A stretch of 35,935 nucleotides of DNA from JBMNQS01 sp050944255. Lineage in GTDB: Bacteria > Bacillota > Clostridia > Christensenellales > Maliibacteriaceae. A program made the position numbers and the translations under genes. The notes under the pieces are model-generated. The model saw only the letters and a program-made list of their open reading frames with translations, was not told where the DNA came from and searched no databases. The stretch spans positions 1-35,935 of the forward strand of contig JBMNQS010000014.1 in assembly GCA_050944255.1 (NCBI GenBank), in the 5' to 3' direction. Shown one piece after another: positions 7,735 through 14,955 of this stretch (its first letter is position 1; each line of letters begins with the position of its first letter).

Positions 7735-7799
7735 ACAAGATATTCCCGCGCCTGGAATCATCTGCCGGCGCGGATAGCGGACCTCTTGTTTTGCCAGAC
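7735..7799 (-). other. Structured leader in the zinc-ribbon transcript
   Basis: Between the promoter (-10 at 7824-7829) and the start codon there are ~170 nt. Within it, on the minus strand, ACAAGA (7799-7794) pairs with TCTTGT (7740-7735), enclosing a second stem CCGCGCC (7773-7767)/GGCGCGG (7752-7746). This could be a regulatory leader fold; it does not match a riboswitch I recognise. Confidence 0.35.
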
Positions 7800-7823
7800 A
7801 GCCATAAAATGCCAATTTTATTG

Positions 7824-7852
7824 ATTATACCATAAACCCATATCCGTTCACA
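7824..7852 (-). promoter_or_regulatory. Promoter of the zinc-ribbon gene
   Basis: Minus strand: TGTGAA (7852-7847), 17 bp, TATAAT (7829-7824). Confidence 0.55.
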
Positions 7853-7918
7853 AAAGTATCGGCAAAAACTTTCTATCCGCTGATCATCAGGGCTGCCGCA
7901 TAAAAACCGCAGTGCACG

Positions 7919-7958
7919 TTTACATGCCCTTTACATGTCCGTTTACGCGGCGTACAAT
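7919..7958 (+). promoter_or_regulatory. Promoter of the AbrB-family gene with TTTAC repeats
   Basis: TTTACA (7930-7935), 17 bp, TACAAT (7953-7958). TTTAC occurs three times at 11-12 bp steps (7919, 7930, 7942), one helical turn each, with the middle one serving as the -35. This may be a binding array or chance. Confidence 0.55.
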
Positions 7959-8012
7959 AGAAACAACAGGTATTTTAAGAAAACAATCAATATTTTATGA
8001 GGTATTCTCGCT

Positions 8013-9095
8013 TTGGACGTATTAACCTTCCTTCTCACACTCGCGTTCGCGCTTGTCTTTGGCTACGTCGGACTAAAACTGAAGCTGCCCGCCGGTCCTC
8101 TCGTGGGAGGCATTGTGGGCACGGCCGCTATGAATCTTCTCATAGGCAGGGCCGTATTTTATTCGGATATCCGCATCGTCGTGCAGATGCTTTCAGGCGC
8201 CATGATCGGCTGCAACGTCGGCAAACGAGATTTTCTGGAGATGAAGGGCATCATCCTGCCCACTATTTTTCTGCTCTTCTCCATGTTCCTCTTAAATATC
8301 ACCTTCGGCAGCCTGATTTACCGTTTCAGCAATCTGGATATGGCCACGGCGCTGTTTGCCACCGCTCCCGGCGGCGTATCGGATATGGCGCTGATCTCCG
8401 AGGATCTGGGCGCCAACACCAGCTATGTGGGCATTTTGCAGATGTACCGCATTCTGGTGGTATTCATATTCATGCCGCCGCTGTTTCAGAAGATCTTCTC
8501 CAGGATCAATCGGCGTCCGGTGCAGGTGCAGGCCGTGGGCTTCGTGGAGGAATCCGCTCAAAATGAGGCGCCTCAAAGCGAGGAAGTCCCCAAAAGCCGC
8601 GGACGCCTCCTATGGCTGCTTCTCGCGGCCGCGGCGGGCGGGATTCTCTTTCGGCTTTTGGGCGTCGCCGCCGGAGCGCTCACCGGCGCCATGGTGGCCG
8701 CCGCCGCCTACAGTATTCTTTGCGGCAAGGTGCCCTTCCCTTCCAAGCTCCAGTTTTTTATCCAGGTTTTCGCGGGAGCCTTCATCGGCATCGGCATCGA
8801 CCGCGCCCGCGTCGCAACCCTTCCGCAGCTTCTGATCCCGATGCTCGTTATGTTTGTGGGCATCTTCGTCTTTACGTTCGCCACAGCCTTTTTAATGCGT
8901 AAAATTTTCAAGCTGGACCTGGCGGTCTGCCTCTTATCCTCCACCCCTGGCGGCGTGCAGGAAATGGCCCTTTTATCCGAAGACCTTCACGCGGATACGC
9001 CGAAAGTCGCCGTCATGCACACGGCGCGGCTCATGTGCGTGATTCTGCTGTTCCCCACCATGCTGGGCGTGATCGCCGCTTTCGCCGGCGGCTGA
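8013..9095 (+). CDS. AbrB-family membrane protein (putative transporter)
   Basis: 360 residues, highly hydrophobic, with about ten membrane helices in two homologous halves. The repeat is plain: APGGVSDMALISEDLGANTS in the first half and TPGGVQEMALLSEDLHADTP in the second. The halves are joined by a soluble linker (about 165-200, rich in Glu and Ser). This is the family named after E. coli AbrB (unrelated to the Bacillus DNA-binding AbrB); its substrate is not established. The start is TTG at 8013, with GAGG 10 bases upstream; no in-frame ATG fits better. It is separated by 73 bp from the esterase pair, so the three may share a transcript. Confidence 0.8.
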   Translation: MDVLTFLLTLAFALVFGYVGLKLKLPAGPLVGGIVGTAAMNLLIGRAVFYSDIRIVVQMLSGAMIGCNVGKRDFLEMKGIILPTIFLLFSMFLLNITFGSLIYRFSNLDMATALFATAPGGVSDMALISEDLGANTSYVGILQMYRILVVFIFMPPLFQKIFSRINRRPVQVQAVGFVEESAQNEAPQSEEVPKSRGRLLWLLLAAAAGGILFRLLGVAAGALTGAMVAAAAYSILCGKVPFPSKLQFFIQVFAGAFIGIGIDRARVATLPQLLIPMLVMFVGIFVFTFATAFLMRKIFKLDLAVCLLSSTPGGVQEMALLSEDLHADTPKVAVMHTARLMCVILLFPTMLGVIAAFAGG

Positions 9096-9168
9096 CGGCC
9101 GCCGAAAGATACCGGTTCGGCCCGTAAATATCCTCAACGACACCTATTTGAAAAGGAAGGAAGGCGCT

Positions 9169-9987
9169 ATGGCACTATTGAAGTTGAATTTTAAGAGCCA
9201 GTACCTGGGCAACAGCCACGAGGTATCCATTATCCTGCCCGACAAGCCGCGGGACACCCAGCCGGCCGATTTTTACCTTAGCGGCCGCAGGTACAAGGTA
9301 CTGTGGCTGCTGCACGGCACCTACGGCGATCATTCCGACTGGGTGCGCAAGAGCATGATCGAGCTGTACGCCTGCGAGAGGGACCTGATCGTGGTGATGC
9401 CTTCGGCGCTGAACAGCGAGTATGCCAACTGGCCGGATTTCTCCATCGGCTTCAACATGTACGACTACTTAACGCAGGAGCTGATGCCCCTTGTGTACAA
9501 TTGGCTACCCGCGTCGCGCAGGCGTGAGGATAACTTCATTGCCGGGCTTTCCATGGGCGGCTACGGCGCACTGGTTTACGCGCTGAACCATCCGGAGAAG
9601 TTCGCGGCTGCGGCGGTGCTTTCCTACCCGCCCATGAACAGGGAAAACGCGAGATGGGAGGACCTGGACCGGCGCACGCAAAACGATATCAACAAGTCCG
9701 GCGGCATGGACGCCTGGCTGGACTCCTATGAAAACCTCTGGCGGCTGATCGATGAAAAGGCGCATACGGGCCAATTGCCGCGGCTCTATTTTGCCATCGG
9801 CACCGAGGATTTCTTCTGGGAGAAATACCGGGAGTTCAAGGCGCACGCGCAGCAGATCGCCCTGGAGGCCACATTCGAGGAGGAACCGGGATTCGGCCAC
9901 GAATGGCGTTTCTGGGACATGTACATTCAGAAAGCCCTGACTTTCTTCTCTCTGGATGAAAAGGACGATCAGGGCAACCCCTACTAG
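9169..9987 (+). CDS. Esterase family alpha/beta hydrolase, tandem copy A
   Basis: 272 residues from ATG 9169, preceded by AAGGAAGG. It is a small cytoplasmic esterase of the EstA/FrsA-like esterase-D group, hydrolysing carboxylic esters; the natural substrate is unknown. The nucleophile elbow GLSMGG has Ser128; the likely partners are Asp214 in GTEDF and His244 in GFGHEW. The oxyanion region is LWLLHGTYGDHSDW. It is a tandem duplicate of the next gene, with DNA stretches nearly identical over tens of bases, but differs strongly at 152-180, the lid region over the active site. That points to substrate divergence after duplication. It is shorter by two to three residues there. Confidence 0.88.
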   Translation: MALLKLNFKSQYLGNSHEVSIILPDKPRDTQPADFYLSGRRYKVLWLLHGTYGDHSDWVRKSMIELYACERDLIVVMPSALNSEYANWPDFSIGFNMYDYLTQELMPLVYNWLPASRRREDNFIAGLSMGGYGALVYALNHPEKFAAAAVLSYPPMNRENARWEDLDRRTQNDINKSGGMDAWLDSYENLWRLIDEKAHTGQLPRLYFAIGTEDFFWEKYREFKAHAQQIALEATFEEEPGFGHEWRFWDMYIQKALTFFSLDEKDDQGNPY

Positions 9988-10001
9988 GAAAGGAGGCGCT
10001 T

Positions 10002-10826
10002 ATGGCACTGATTGAATTGAATTTTGAAAGCCAGTATCTGGGCAATAACCATACCATTTCGGTGATTATGCCCGACAAGCCGCGGGACACCGGGCCGCCG
10101 TCGGATTTCTACGGCAGCGGGCGCAGGTACAGGGTGCTGTGGCTGCTGCACGGCACCTACGGCGATCATTCCGATTGGCTGCGCAAGACCAAGATCGAAC
10201 TGTACGCCCGGGAGCGGGACCTGGTGGTGGTGATGCCTTCGGCCCTGAACTCCAATTACGCCAACTGGCCGGATTTTTCCATCGGCTACAATATGTACGA
10301 TTATTTCACCCGGGAGCTGATGCCGCTCATATACGGCTGGCTGCCCGTATCGGACAGGCGCGAGGACAATTTTATCGCCGGGCTTTCCATGGGCGGCAGG
10401 GGCGCGCTGGTCTATGCGCTGAATCATCCCGAGCTCTTTTCCGCGGCCGCCGTCTTATCGGCCTGTCCGCGCAACGTGGACTGGCTGCGGGAGAACAATC
10501 CGGATATGTACCGGCGCACGCTGGGCAGTATTGAAAACCAGGGCGGCCTGGAAAGTTATCTTTCCTCCTATGAGAACACCTGGCGCATTATCAGGGAAAA
10601 GGCCCATACGGGCGAATTGCCGCGGCTCTACTTCGCCAGCGGCACCGACGATTACCTGTATCCGGACTACTGCTACTTTAAAGCGTACGCCGAGCAGATC
10701 GCCCTGGACGCCACCTTCGAGGAAGAGGACGGCTACGGCCACGAGTGGCGCTTCTGGGATCTTTTCATTCAAAGGGCTCTCGCCTTTTTCTTCCCGGACG
10801 ATGAGGCGCCGGAGGCTGATGCGTAA
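10002..10826 (+). CDS. Esterase family alpha/beta hydrolase, tandem copy B
   Basis: 274 residues, starting at the ATG at 10002 after AAAGGAGG and 14 bp after copy A, so co-transcribed. Triad by position: Ser129 in GLSMGG, Asp217 in GTDDY, His247 in GYGHEW. About three quarters of residues match copy A by eye; the variable part is again the segment after the nucleophile (LSACPRNVDWLRENNPDMYRR against LSYPPMNRENARWEDLDRR). Two near-copies kept intact side by side suggest either dosage or split specificity. No signal peptide. The next gene is a large regulator that could control the pair, although it has its own promoter. Confidence 0.88.
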   Translation: MALIELNFESQYLGNNHTISVIMPDKPRDTGPPSDFYGSGRRYRVLWLLHGTYGDHSDWLRKTKIELYARERDLVVVMPSALNSNYANWPDFSIGYNMYDYFTRELMPLIYGWLPVSDRREDNFIAGLSMGGRGALVYALNHPELFSAAAVLSACPRNVDWLRENNPDMYRRTLGSIENQGGLESYLSSYENTWRIIREKAHTGELPRLYFASGTDDYLYPDYCYFKAYAEQIALDATFEEEDGYGHEWRFWDLFIQRALAFFFPDDEAPEADA

Positions 10827-10861
10827 TCATCACTCCGGCCCGGCAAAACCCCTTGCGTGAA

Positions 10862-10901
10862 ACCGGCGGGCTTTATCCGGATGCGGATAAAGCCCGCCGG
10901 T
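10862..10901. terminator. Long perfect inverted repeat after the esterase pair
   Basis: ACCGGCGGGCTTTATCCG (10862-10879) and its exact complement (10884-10901), an 18 bp stem with loop GATG. There is no T tract on either side (AAATTTATAT follows), so it is a weak fit to an intrinsic terminator and may instead stabilise the 3' end. The rest of the 10827-11132 gap holds only the next promoter. Confidence 0.55.
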
Positions 10902-11068
10902 AAATTTATATTGCAAACCTCTGATTGCAAACCATGTGTGGAGCGTTCTTTCGGCCGCGCCCGCGCCGCCTGAATAAACGGCGCCTTGCTTCACGGTTGT
11001 CATCGGCCTGTGCCGTGCACTTTCCATGCCGAAAATACGACATATTGTCACTTTTTCCGCCACAACCC

Positions 11069-11097
11069 TTGTCAAAGGGACAAAACTATTGAATAAT
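11069..11097 (+). promoter_or_regulatory. Promoter of the MalT-like regulator
   Basis: TTGTCA (11069-11074), 17 bp, AATAAT (11092-11097). The -35 lies in a small inverted repeat TTGTC-AAAGG-GACAA, a possible autoregulatory site. Confidence 0.5.
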
Positions 11098-11132
11098 GGA
11101 TATAAACCCTGAATCAATCGCGGGAGAAGAAT

Positions 11133-13589
11133 ATGCCAAGCGAAGTAAAGTTTGATTCAAATATACATTATTACACCAACCGGCTGCGCCATAAGCTCAA
11201 GGGCATGCTCACCGCCCCCACCACGCTGATCGAGGCGCCGTCCGGCTACGGAAAAACCACCGCCGTTGAAGATTTTTTCGCGCGCCGGCGCACATCCGAC
11301 ATGCTCATTTTCCGCCTGAACGAACCTTCCGACGGGCCCCGTGCCTTCTGGGACGATTTTTCATCCGTCATTGAAAAACTGGACCGGCCCACGGGCATCC
11401 GGCTGTTTGAATTGGGCTATCCGGACGAATACAATGCGCCTGAAATTGCCGGCCTTCTGCGCCACCTCCGCGTCGGCGGGCAGCATGTGATCATCATCGA
11501 CAACCTGCATCGCATCATTTCGGCTTTTCCCCGCACGATCATCGCATCGCTGATCGAACACGGCGGGCAGGGCCTTCGTCTCGTGCTGATATCGCAGCCT
11601 CTGTACAGCCATCGCCTCAGCGCCATGGGCGACCAGTACCATTATATCGGCGAGGACGATTTCAAGCTGACCGCTCAGGATATTTCCGACTACTACAAGG
11701 GATGCGGCATGGCCGTGGGCATCGATTACGCCCGCCGGGTTGAAGAAAAAACCGGCGGCTGGATCATCGCCATCCACATGGCGCTGCAGCATTTAATTGA
11801 AACGGGCCAGTACGAGATGCCGTCGCGGCTGCGCTCGCTGATCCGGGAGCTTGCATGGAATCCGCTGCCGCCGGCGCTGAAACAGGCGCTTCTTCTGCTT
11901 TCGCCTTTCGATAGTTTCATCGCCTCTCAGGCCTGTTACATGCTCGACACGCAGGAGCTTCCCGGCGACCTGTCCATCCTGCTTGAATCCAGCGATTTTA
12001 TCCGCTATACCGGCGGCAAATATAACATTCACCCTGTCTTTTTGGATTTTCTTCGGGAATCGCTGATGGAACTGGGCGGCAAAATCTATAAGGACTGCAT
12101 GCTGCGCGCGGGCAGCTGGTTCGAGCGCAGGAACGATATCCCCGCCGCCTACGCCTGTTTTTATCGCCTGCGCGATTACGATGCCATTTTGGATCTCGAC
12201 CTCTCGTGCATGCATACGCAGCAGATCGACGGGGTCCCCTACGTGCAGACCGCCATCGACGTGATTGAAAACTGTCCGGAAGATATCATGGCGCAGCATC
12301 TTGTCGCCGTGCTTCAGATGACCGGCATTTTCTATTATTTCGGCTATTACGATCTCTACGAAAGCACGTTGGAACAGGTGCGCCGGCTCATCGACTTTGT
12401 GCCGCCGCCTGAAAACGCCTATCTTTGGGGCGAGTGGACGATGGTATCCCTGTTCCGCCAAATACCCGACATGGCAGCCATGCTGCCCCGTCTGGAGCGC
12501 GCCGCGGAGCTGCTTGAAGGCCCGTCCATGGCGCTGAGCGACCTGCCGCCGTTTTTCCTCGGGGTTACGCCCAGCATTTTTTTCCTGCTGCACCGGCATG
12601 TGGGAAAGGCCGACGACCATTTGTCGGACCTGGAGCATTTCATGGATTTGTATACGCGGCTCACCGGAGGCAGCGGCGCCGGCATCGGCACGCTTTACCA
12701 GGCGGAGGCCGCCTATCAGCGCGGCGGGCTTGATGTCTCGGAATCCCTGGCTTACCGCGCGGTTTATCACGCGGAGGCGGCGGGGCAGGATGCGGTGCTG
12801 CTGGAGGCCGCCGTCCTTTTGGGGCTGACCGCCATCAGCCGGATGGACGAGCGCGGCCTGTACCGGGCCATGGAAATCATGCGCACGGCCGCCGGTTTAA
12901 AGCCCGTCAACGCGCCGCTGATGGAAAAACTCTGCGACTACGCCCGCGCGGTGCTTCTGGCGGAGCTGGGGGACGAAAGCCATATCCCCACATGGATCCG
13001 GCGCGGCGAAACCGAGGACCTTCCGGCCATGCTGCGTTTTGCGGTGGAGATTTTACGTCCCCGCCTCTATCTGAACCAGCACAACTTCGCCCGCACCATC
13101 GCCGCGGGCGAGCCGATGCTTGAAAAGGCCCACGGCATCAGCATCGCCGCCGAGGCCGAGCTTCACCTGATACTGGCCTGCGCCCATTTGGACAGCGATG
13201 CCGAAAAGGCCGCAGCGCACATGACCGCGGCGGCCGAGCTTTTCTTCCCGGATGAATTTTATCAGCTGTTTGCCCGCTATGCCCCGCTTTTAAAGGGCTC
13301 TTTGGATCAATTCATCGAAGTGCATTATCCGCAGCTGCTGCCGCAGATACAGGCATTGGCGCTGCAGTACCAAAAGAGCGAGACGCTTTTGATTCCCCAG
13401 GCCAGCGTTCCCGGCCTCACCGAGCAGGAAATGCGCATCGTGCAGTTGGCCCGCCAGGGCTGGCCGACCCTTGAGATCGCCCGGCATGTGGCGCTTGACG
13501 AGAGCGCCGTCATGGATAAGCTGGGCAGCGCCCATACAAAGTACGCCGCATGGCGCCGGGCCTCTTTTGCCGGCATCATCGCCTGGTAG
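11133..13589 (+). CDS. MalT/LuxR-type ATPase transcriptional regulator
   Basis: 818 residues, about the length of MalT-type regulators. N-terminal STAND/AAA-like ATPase: Walker A APSGYGKTT (35-43) and Walker B HVIIIDNLHR (118-127, Asp123). A winged-helix-like segment follows (KYNIHPVFLDFLRESL), then a long helical-repeat domain (about 330-740) of the TPR type that normally senses the signal. The last ~57 residues, from LTEQEMRIVQLARQGWPTLE, align with a LuxR helix-turn-helix but the recognition helix (ESAVMDKLGSAHTKY) is far from the usual TVKxHL pattern, so DNA binding may be altered or weak. GGGAG precedes ATG 11133. The inducer and targets are unknown; the esterases just upstream are candidates. 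Confidence 0.8.
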   Translation: MPSEVKFDSNIHYYTNRLRHKLKGMLTAPTTLIEAPSGYGKTTAVEDFFARRRTSDMLIFRLNEPSDGPRAFWDDFSSVIEKLDRPTGIRLFELGYPDEYNAPEIAGLLRHLRVGGQHVIIIDNLHRIISAFPRTIIASLIEHGGQGLRLVLISQPLYSHRLSAMGDQYHYIGEDDFKLTAQDISDYYKGCGMAVGIDYARRVEEKTGGWIIAIHMALQHLIETGQYEMPSRLRSLIRELAWNPLPPALKQALLLLSPFDSFIASQACYMLDTQELPGDLSILLESSDFIRYTGGKYNIHPVFLDFLRESLMELGGKIYKDCMLRAGSWFERRNDIPAAYACFYRLRDYDAILDLDLSCMHTQQIDGVPYVQTAIDVIENCPEDIMAQHLVAVLQMTGIFYYFGYYDLYESTLEQVRRLIDFVPPPENAYLWGEWTMVSLFRQIPDMAAMLPRLERAAELLEGPSMALSDLPPFFLGVTPSIFFLLHRHVGKADDHLSDLEHFMDLYTRLTGGSGAGIGTLYQAEAAYQRGGLDVSESLAYRAVYHAEAAGQDAVLLEAAVLLGLTAISRMDERGLYRAMEIMRTAAGLKPVNAPLMEKLCDYARAVLLAELGDESHIPTWIRRGETEDLPAMLRFAVEILRPRLYLNQHNFARTIAAGEPMLEKAHGISIAAEAELHLILACAHLDSDAEKAAAHMTAAAELFFPDEFYQLFARYAPLLKGSLDQFIEVHYPQLLPQIQALALQYQKSETLLIPQASVPGLTEQEMRIVQLARQGWPTLEIARHVALDESAVMDKLGSAHTKYAAWRRASFAGIIAW

Positions 13590-13622
13590 CCTGCGCCGCC
13601 TGGGCTGTTTCATGCCCGGCGC

Positions 13623-14765
13623 TCAGCGTTCAAAAAGCGCCTTGGCCTCCCTCATTCTTTCCCGGACAGCCACCCCGAAGGGACATCGCTCTTCGCACTG
13701 TCCGCAGGCGATGCAGTTTTCCGCCGTGCTTTCAAGGGACGCGTAGTGCTCCCTGAGCGTCGGAGAGACCGCACCCTGCGTCTTGGCCAGATCAAGGTAC
13801 TGGTTCACGTGGGCGATGGATATATGGCTCGGGCAGGGCAGGCAGTGGTTGCAGTACATGCACCGGCCCTGCATGCTGAACTGGGGCCTGGACAGGAGCA
13901 CCGGCGAATAGTCCTTCTGCCGCTGCGTCGCCGTTTCATAGGCAAGGGCTTCGTGCACCTGCCGCGGCGTCTGAAATCCCAACATCACGCTGGCTACCGC
14001 GGGCCGGTTCAACGCGTAGTGAATGCACTGCGGCACCGTCAGGGCCCTGCCAAAGGGGCTTTTCTTTTTATCCAGCAGTATCCCCGCCGCCAGAGTCTTC
14101 ATCACGGTAATGCCCACGCCCCGCTCGGCGCAGGCCTCATACAGCGCCCGGCGCGATGGGTCTATGCCCTGCGCGTGTTCAAAGTCCTTTGTCTGGGTTT
14201 TAAATATATCCGTCTGATCGCTCAGGAGATCGATCGCCGGATTCAGGCTGAAAAGCAGCACATCGATCAGCCCCGCGTCCACCGCCCTTTGCGCCACCGA
14301 CGGCACATGACTGGACATGCCGATATAGCCGATGACGCCCCGGCGCTTCAGTTCAAGGGCGTACTGATAAATTTCCCCGTCAAAGATTGTCTCATAATCC
14401 TCCGGCGTGTCCACCAGATGGAGCATCCCTATATCGATATAGTCCGTATCAAGCCGCTTGAGCAAATCCTCGAAAGCCGCTTTGACGAGCTTTATTTCCA
14501 TGGTCCGCTCATACTGGCCGTTACGCCAGATGGGCCGGATATGCCCCTGGATCACGATATCCTTTCTTCGCGCGCCGAAGGCCTTTCCCATATCCGTGCG
14601 GATATTCGGTTCGGACATGAATATGTCAAAGATATTGATGCCGCCGGAAAGCGCCGCCTGGATGGTCTCTTCCACCACGCGGGCGTCCTTGCCTTCCAGA
14701 TGCTCGCCCCCAAGTCCGATTTCCGAGACGGACAGCCCCGTATTGCCCAGCAGGTTATACTTCAT
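13623..14765 (-). CDS. Aldo/keto-reductase-like protein with ferredoxin tail, active-site residues lost
   Basis: 380 residues from the ATG at 14765, where the family pattern MKYNLLGNTGLSVSEIGLGG begins; an upstream in-frame start has less support. A TIM-barrel AKR domain (1-~300) is followed by two [4Fe-4S] cysteine sets, CMYCNHCLPCP and CIACGQCEERCP. The usual catalytic Asp-Tyr pair (DTAxxY) reads FDIFMSEPNIR, with no Tyr, and the usual Lys strand reads VIQGHI, with no Lys; the His of MLHLVD remains. The fold may therefore do something other than standard NADPH carbonyl reduction, or pass electrons to or from the clusters. It is transcribed alone, diverging from the acyltransferase gene. Confidence 0.85.
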   Translation of the reverse strand: MKYNLLGNTGLSVSEIGLGGEHLEGKDARVVEETIQAALSGGINIFDIFMSEPNIRTDMGKAFGARRKDIVIQGHIRPIWRNGQYERTMEIKLVKAAFEDLLKRLDTDYIDIGMLHLVDTPEDYETIFDGEIYQYALELKRRGVIGYIGMSSHVPSVAQRAVDAGLIDVLLFSLNPAIDLLSDQTDIFKTQTKDFEHAQGIDPSRRALYEACAERGVGITVMKTLAAGILLDKKKSPFGRALTVPQCIHYALNRPAVASVMLGFQTPRQVHEALAYETATQRQKDYSPVLLSRPQFSMQGRCMYCNHCLPCPSHISIAHVNQYLDLAKTQGAVSPTLREHYASLESTAENCIACGQCEERCPFGVAVRERMREAKALFER

Positions 14766-14809
14766 CTTCCTTACCCCCTTCACAGATTCGGTCATATGCA
14801 TACAGCGTC

Positions 14810-14838
14810 ATTCTATCATAAAGGCTCCCGCGATATAA
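14810..14838 (-). promoter_or_regulatory. Probable promoter of the ferredoxin-tailed AKR gene
   Basis: Minus strand: TTATAT (14838-14833), 17 bp, TAGAAT (14815-14810). Confidence 0.4.
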
Positions 14839-14889
14839 GCGATAAACCGGCTGAAACCATAAAAAAACCGCTAACTTTTGCATCGGGGA

Positions 14890-14934
14890 TTGTATATTGG
14901 GCCGCAAGGCTTTAAAATTAAATTTAATTTTAAA
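14890..14934 (+). promoter_or_regulatory. Acyltransferase promoter with a perfect 24 bp palindrome
   Basis: TTGTAT (14890-14895), 17 bp, TAAAAT (14913-14918). The -10 lies inside a perfect 24 bp AT-only palindrome at 14911-14934; its left half is TTTAAAATTAAA and the right half is the exact complement. Such a site over the -10 and start is a strong candidate operator for a dimeric repressor. Confidence 0.6.
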
Positions 14935-14955
14935 GAAACGGACGCTTATGGATTT

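Noticed and set aside
11793..12770. 325-residue minus-strand open frame inside the MalT-like gene
   Set aside because: Shadow frame; the plus-strand protein has Walker motifs and family length.
13746..14915. 389-residue plus-strand open frame antisense to the ferredoxin-AKR gene
   Set aside because: No ribosome binding site or protein family pattern; the minus-strand frame has clear iron-sulfur motifs.
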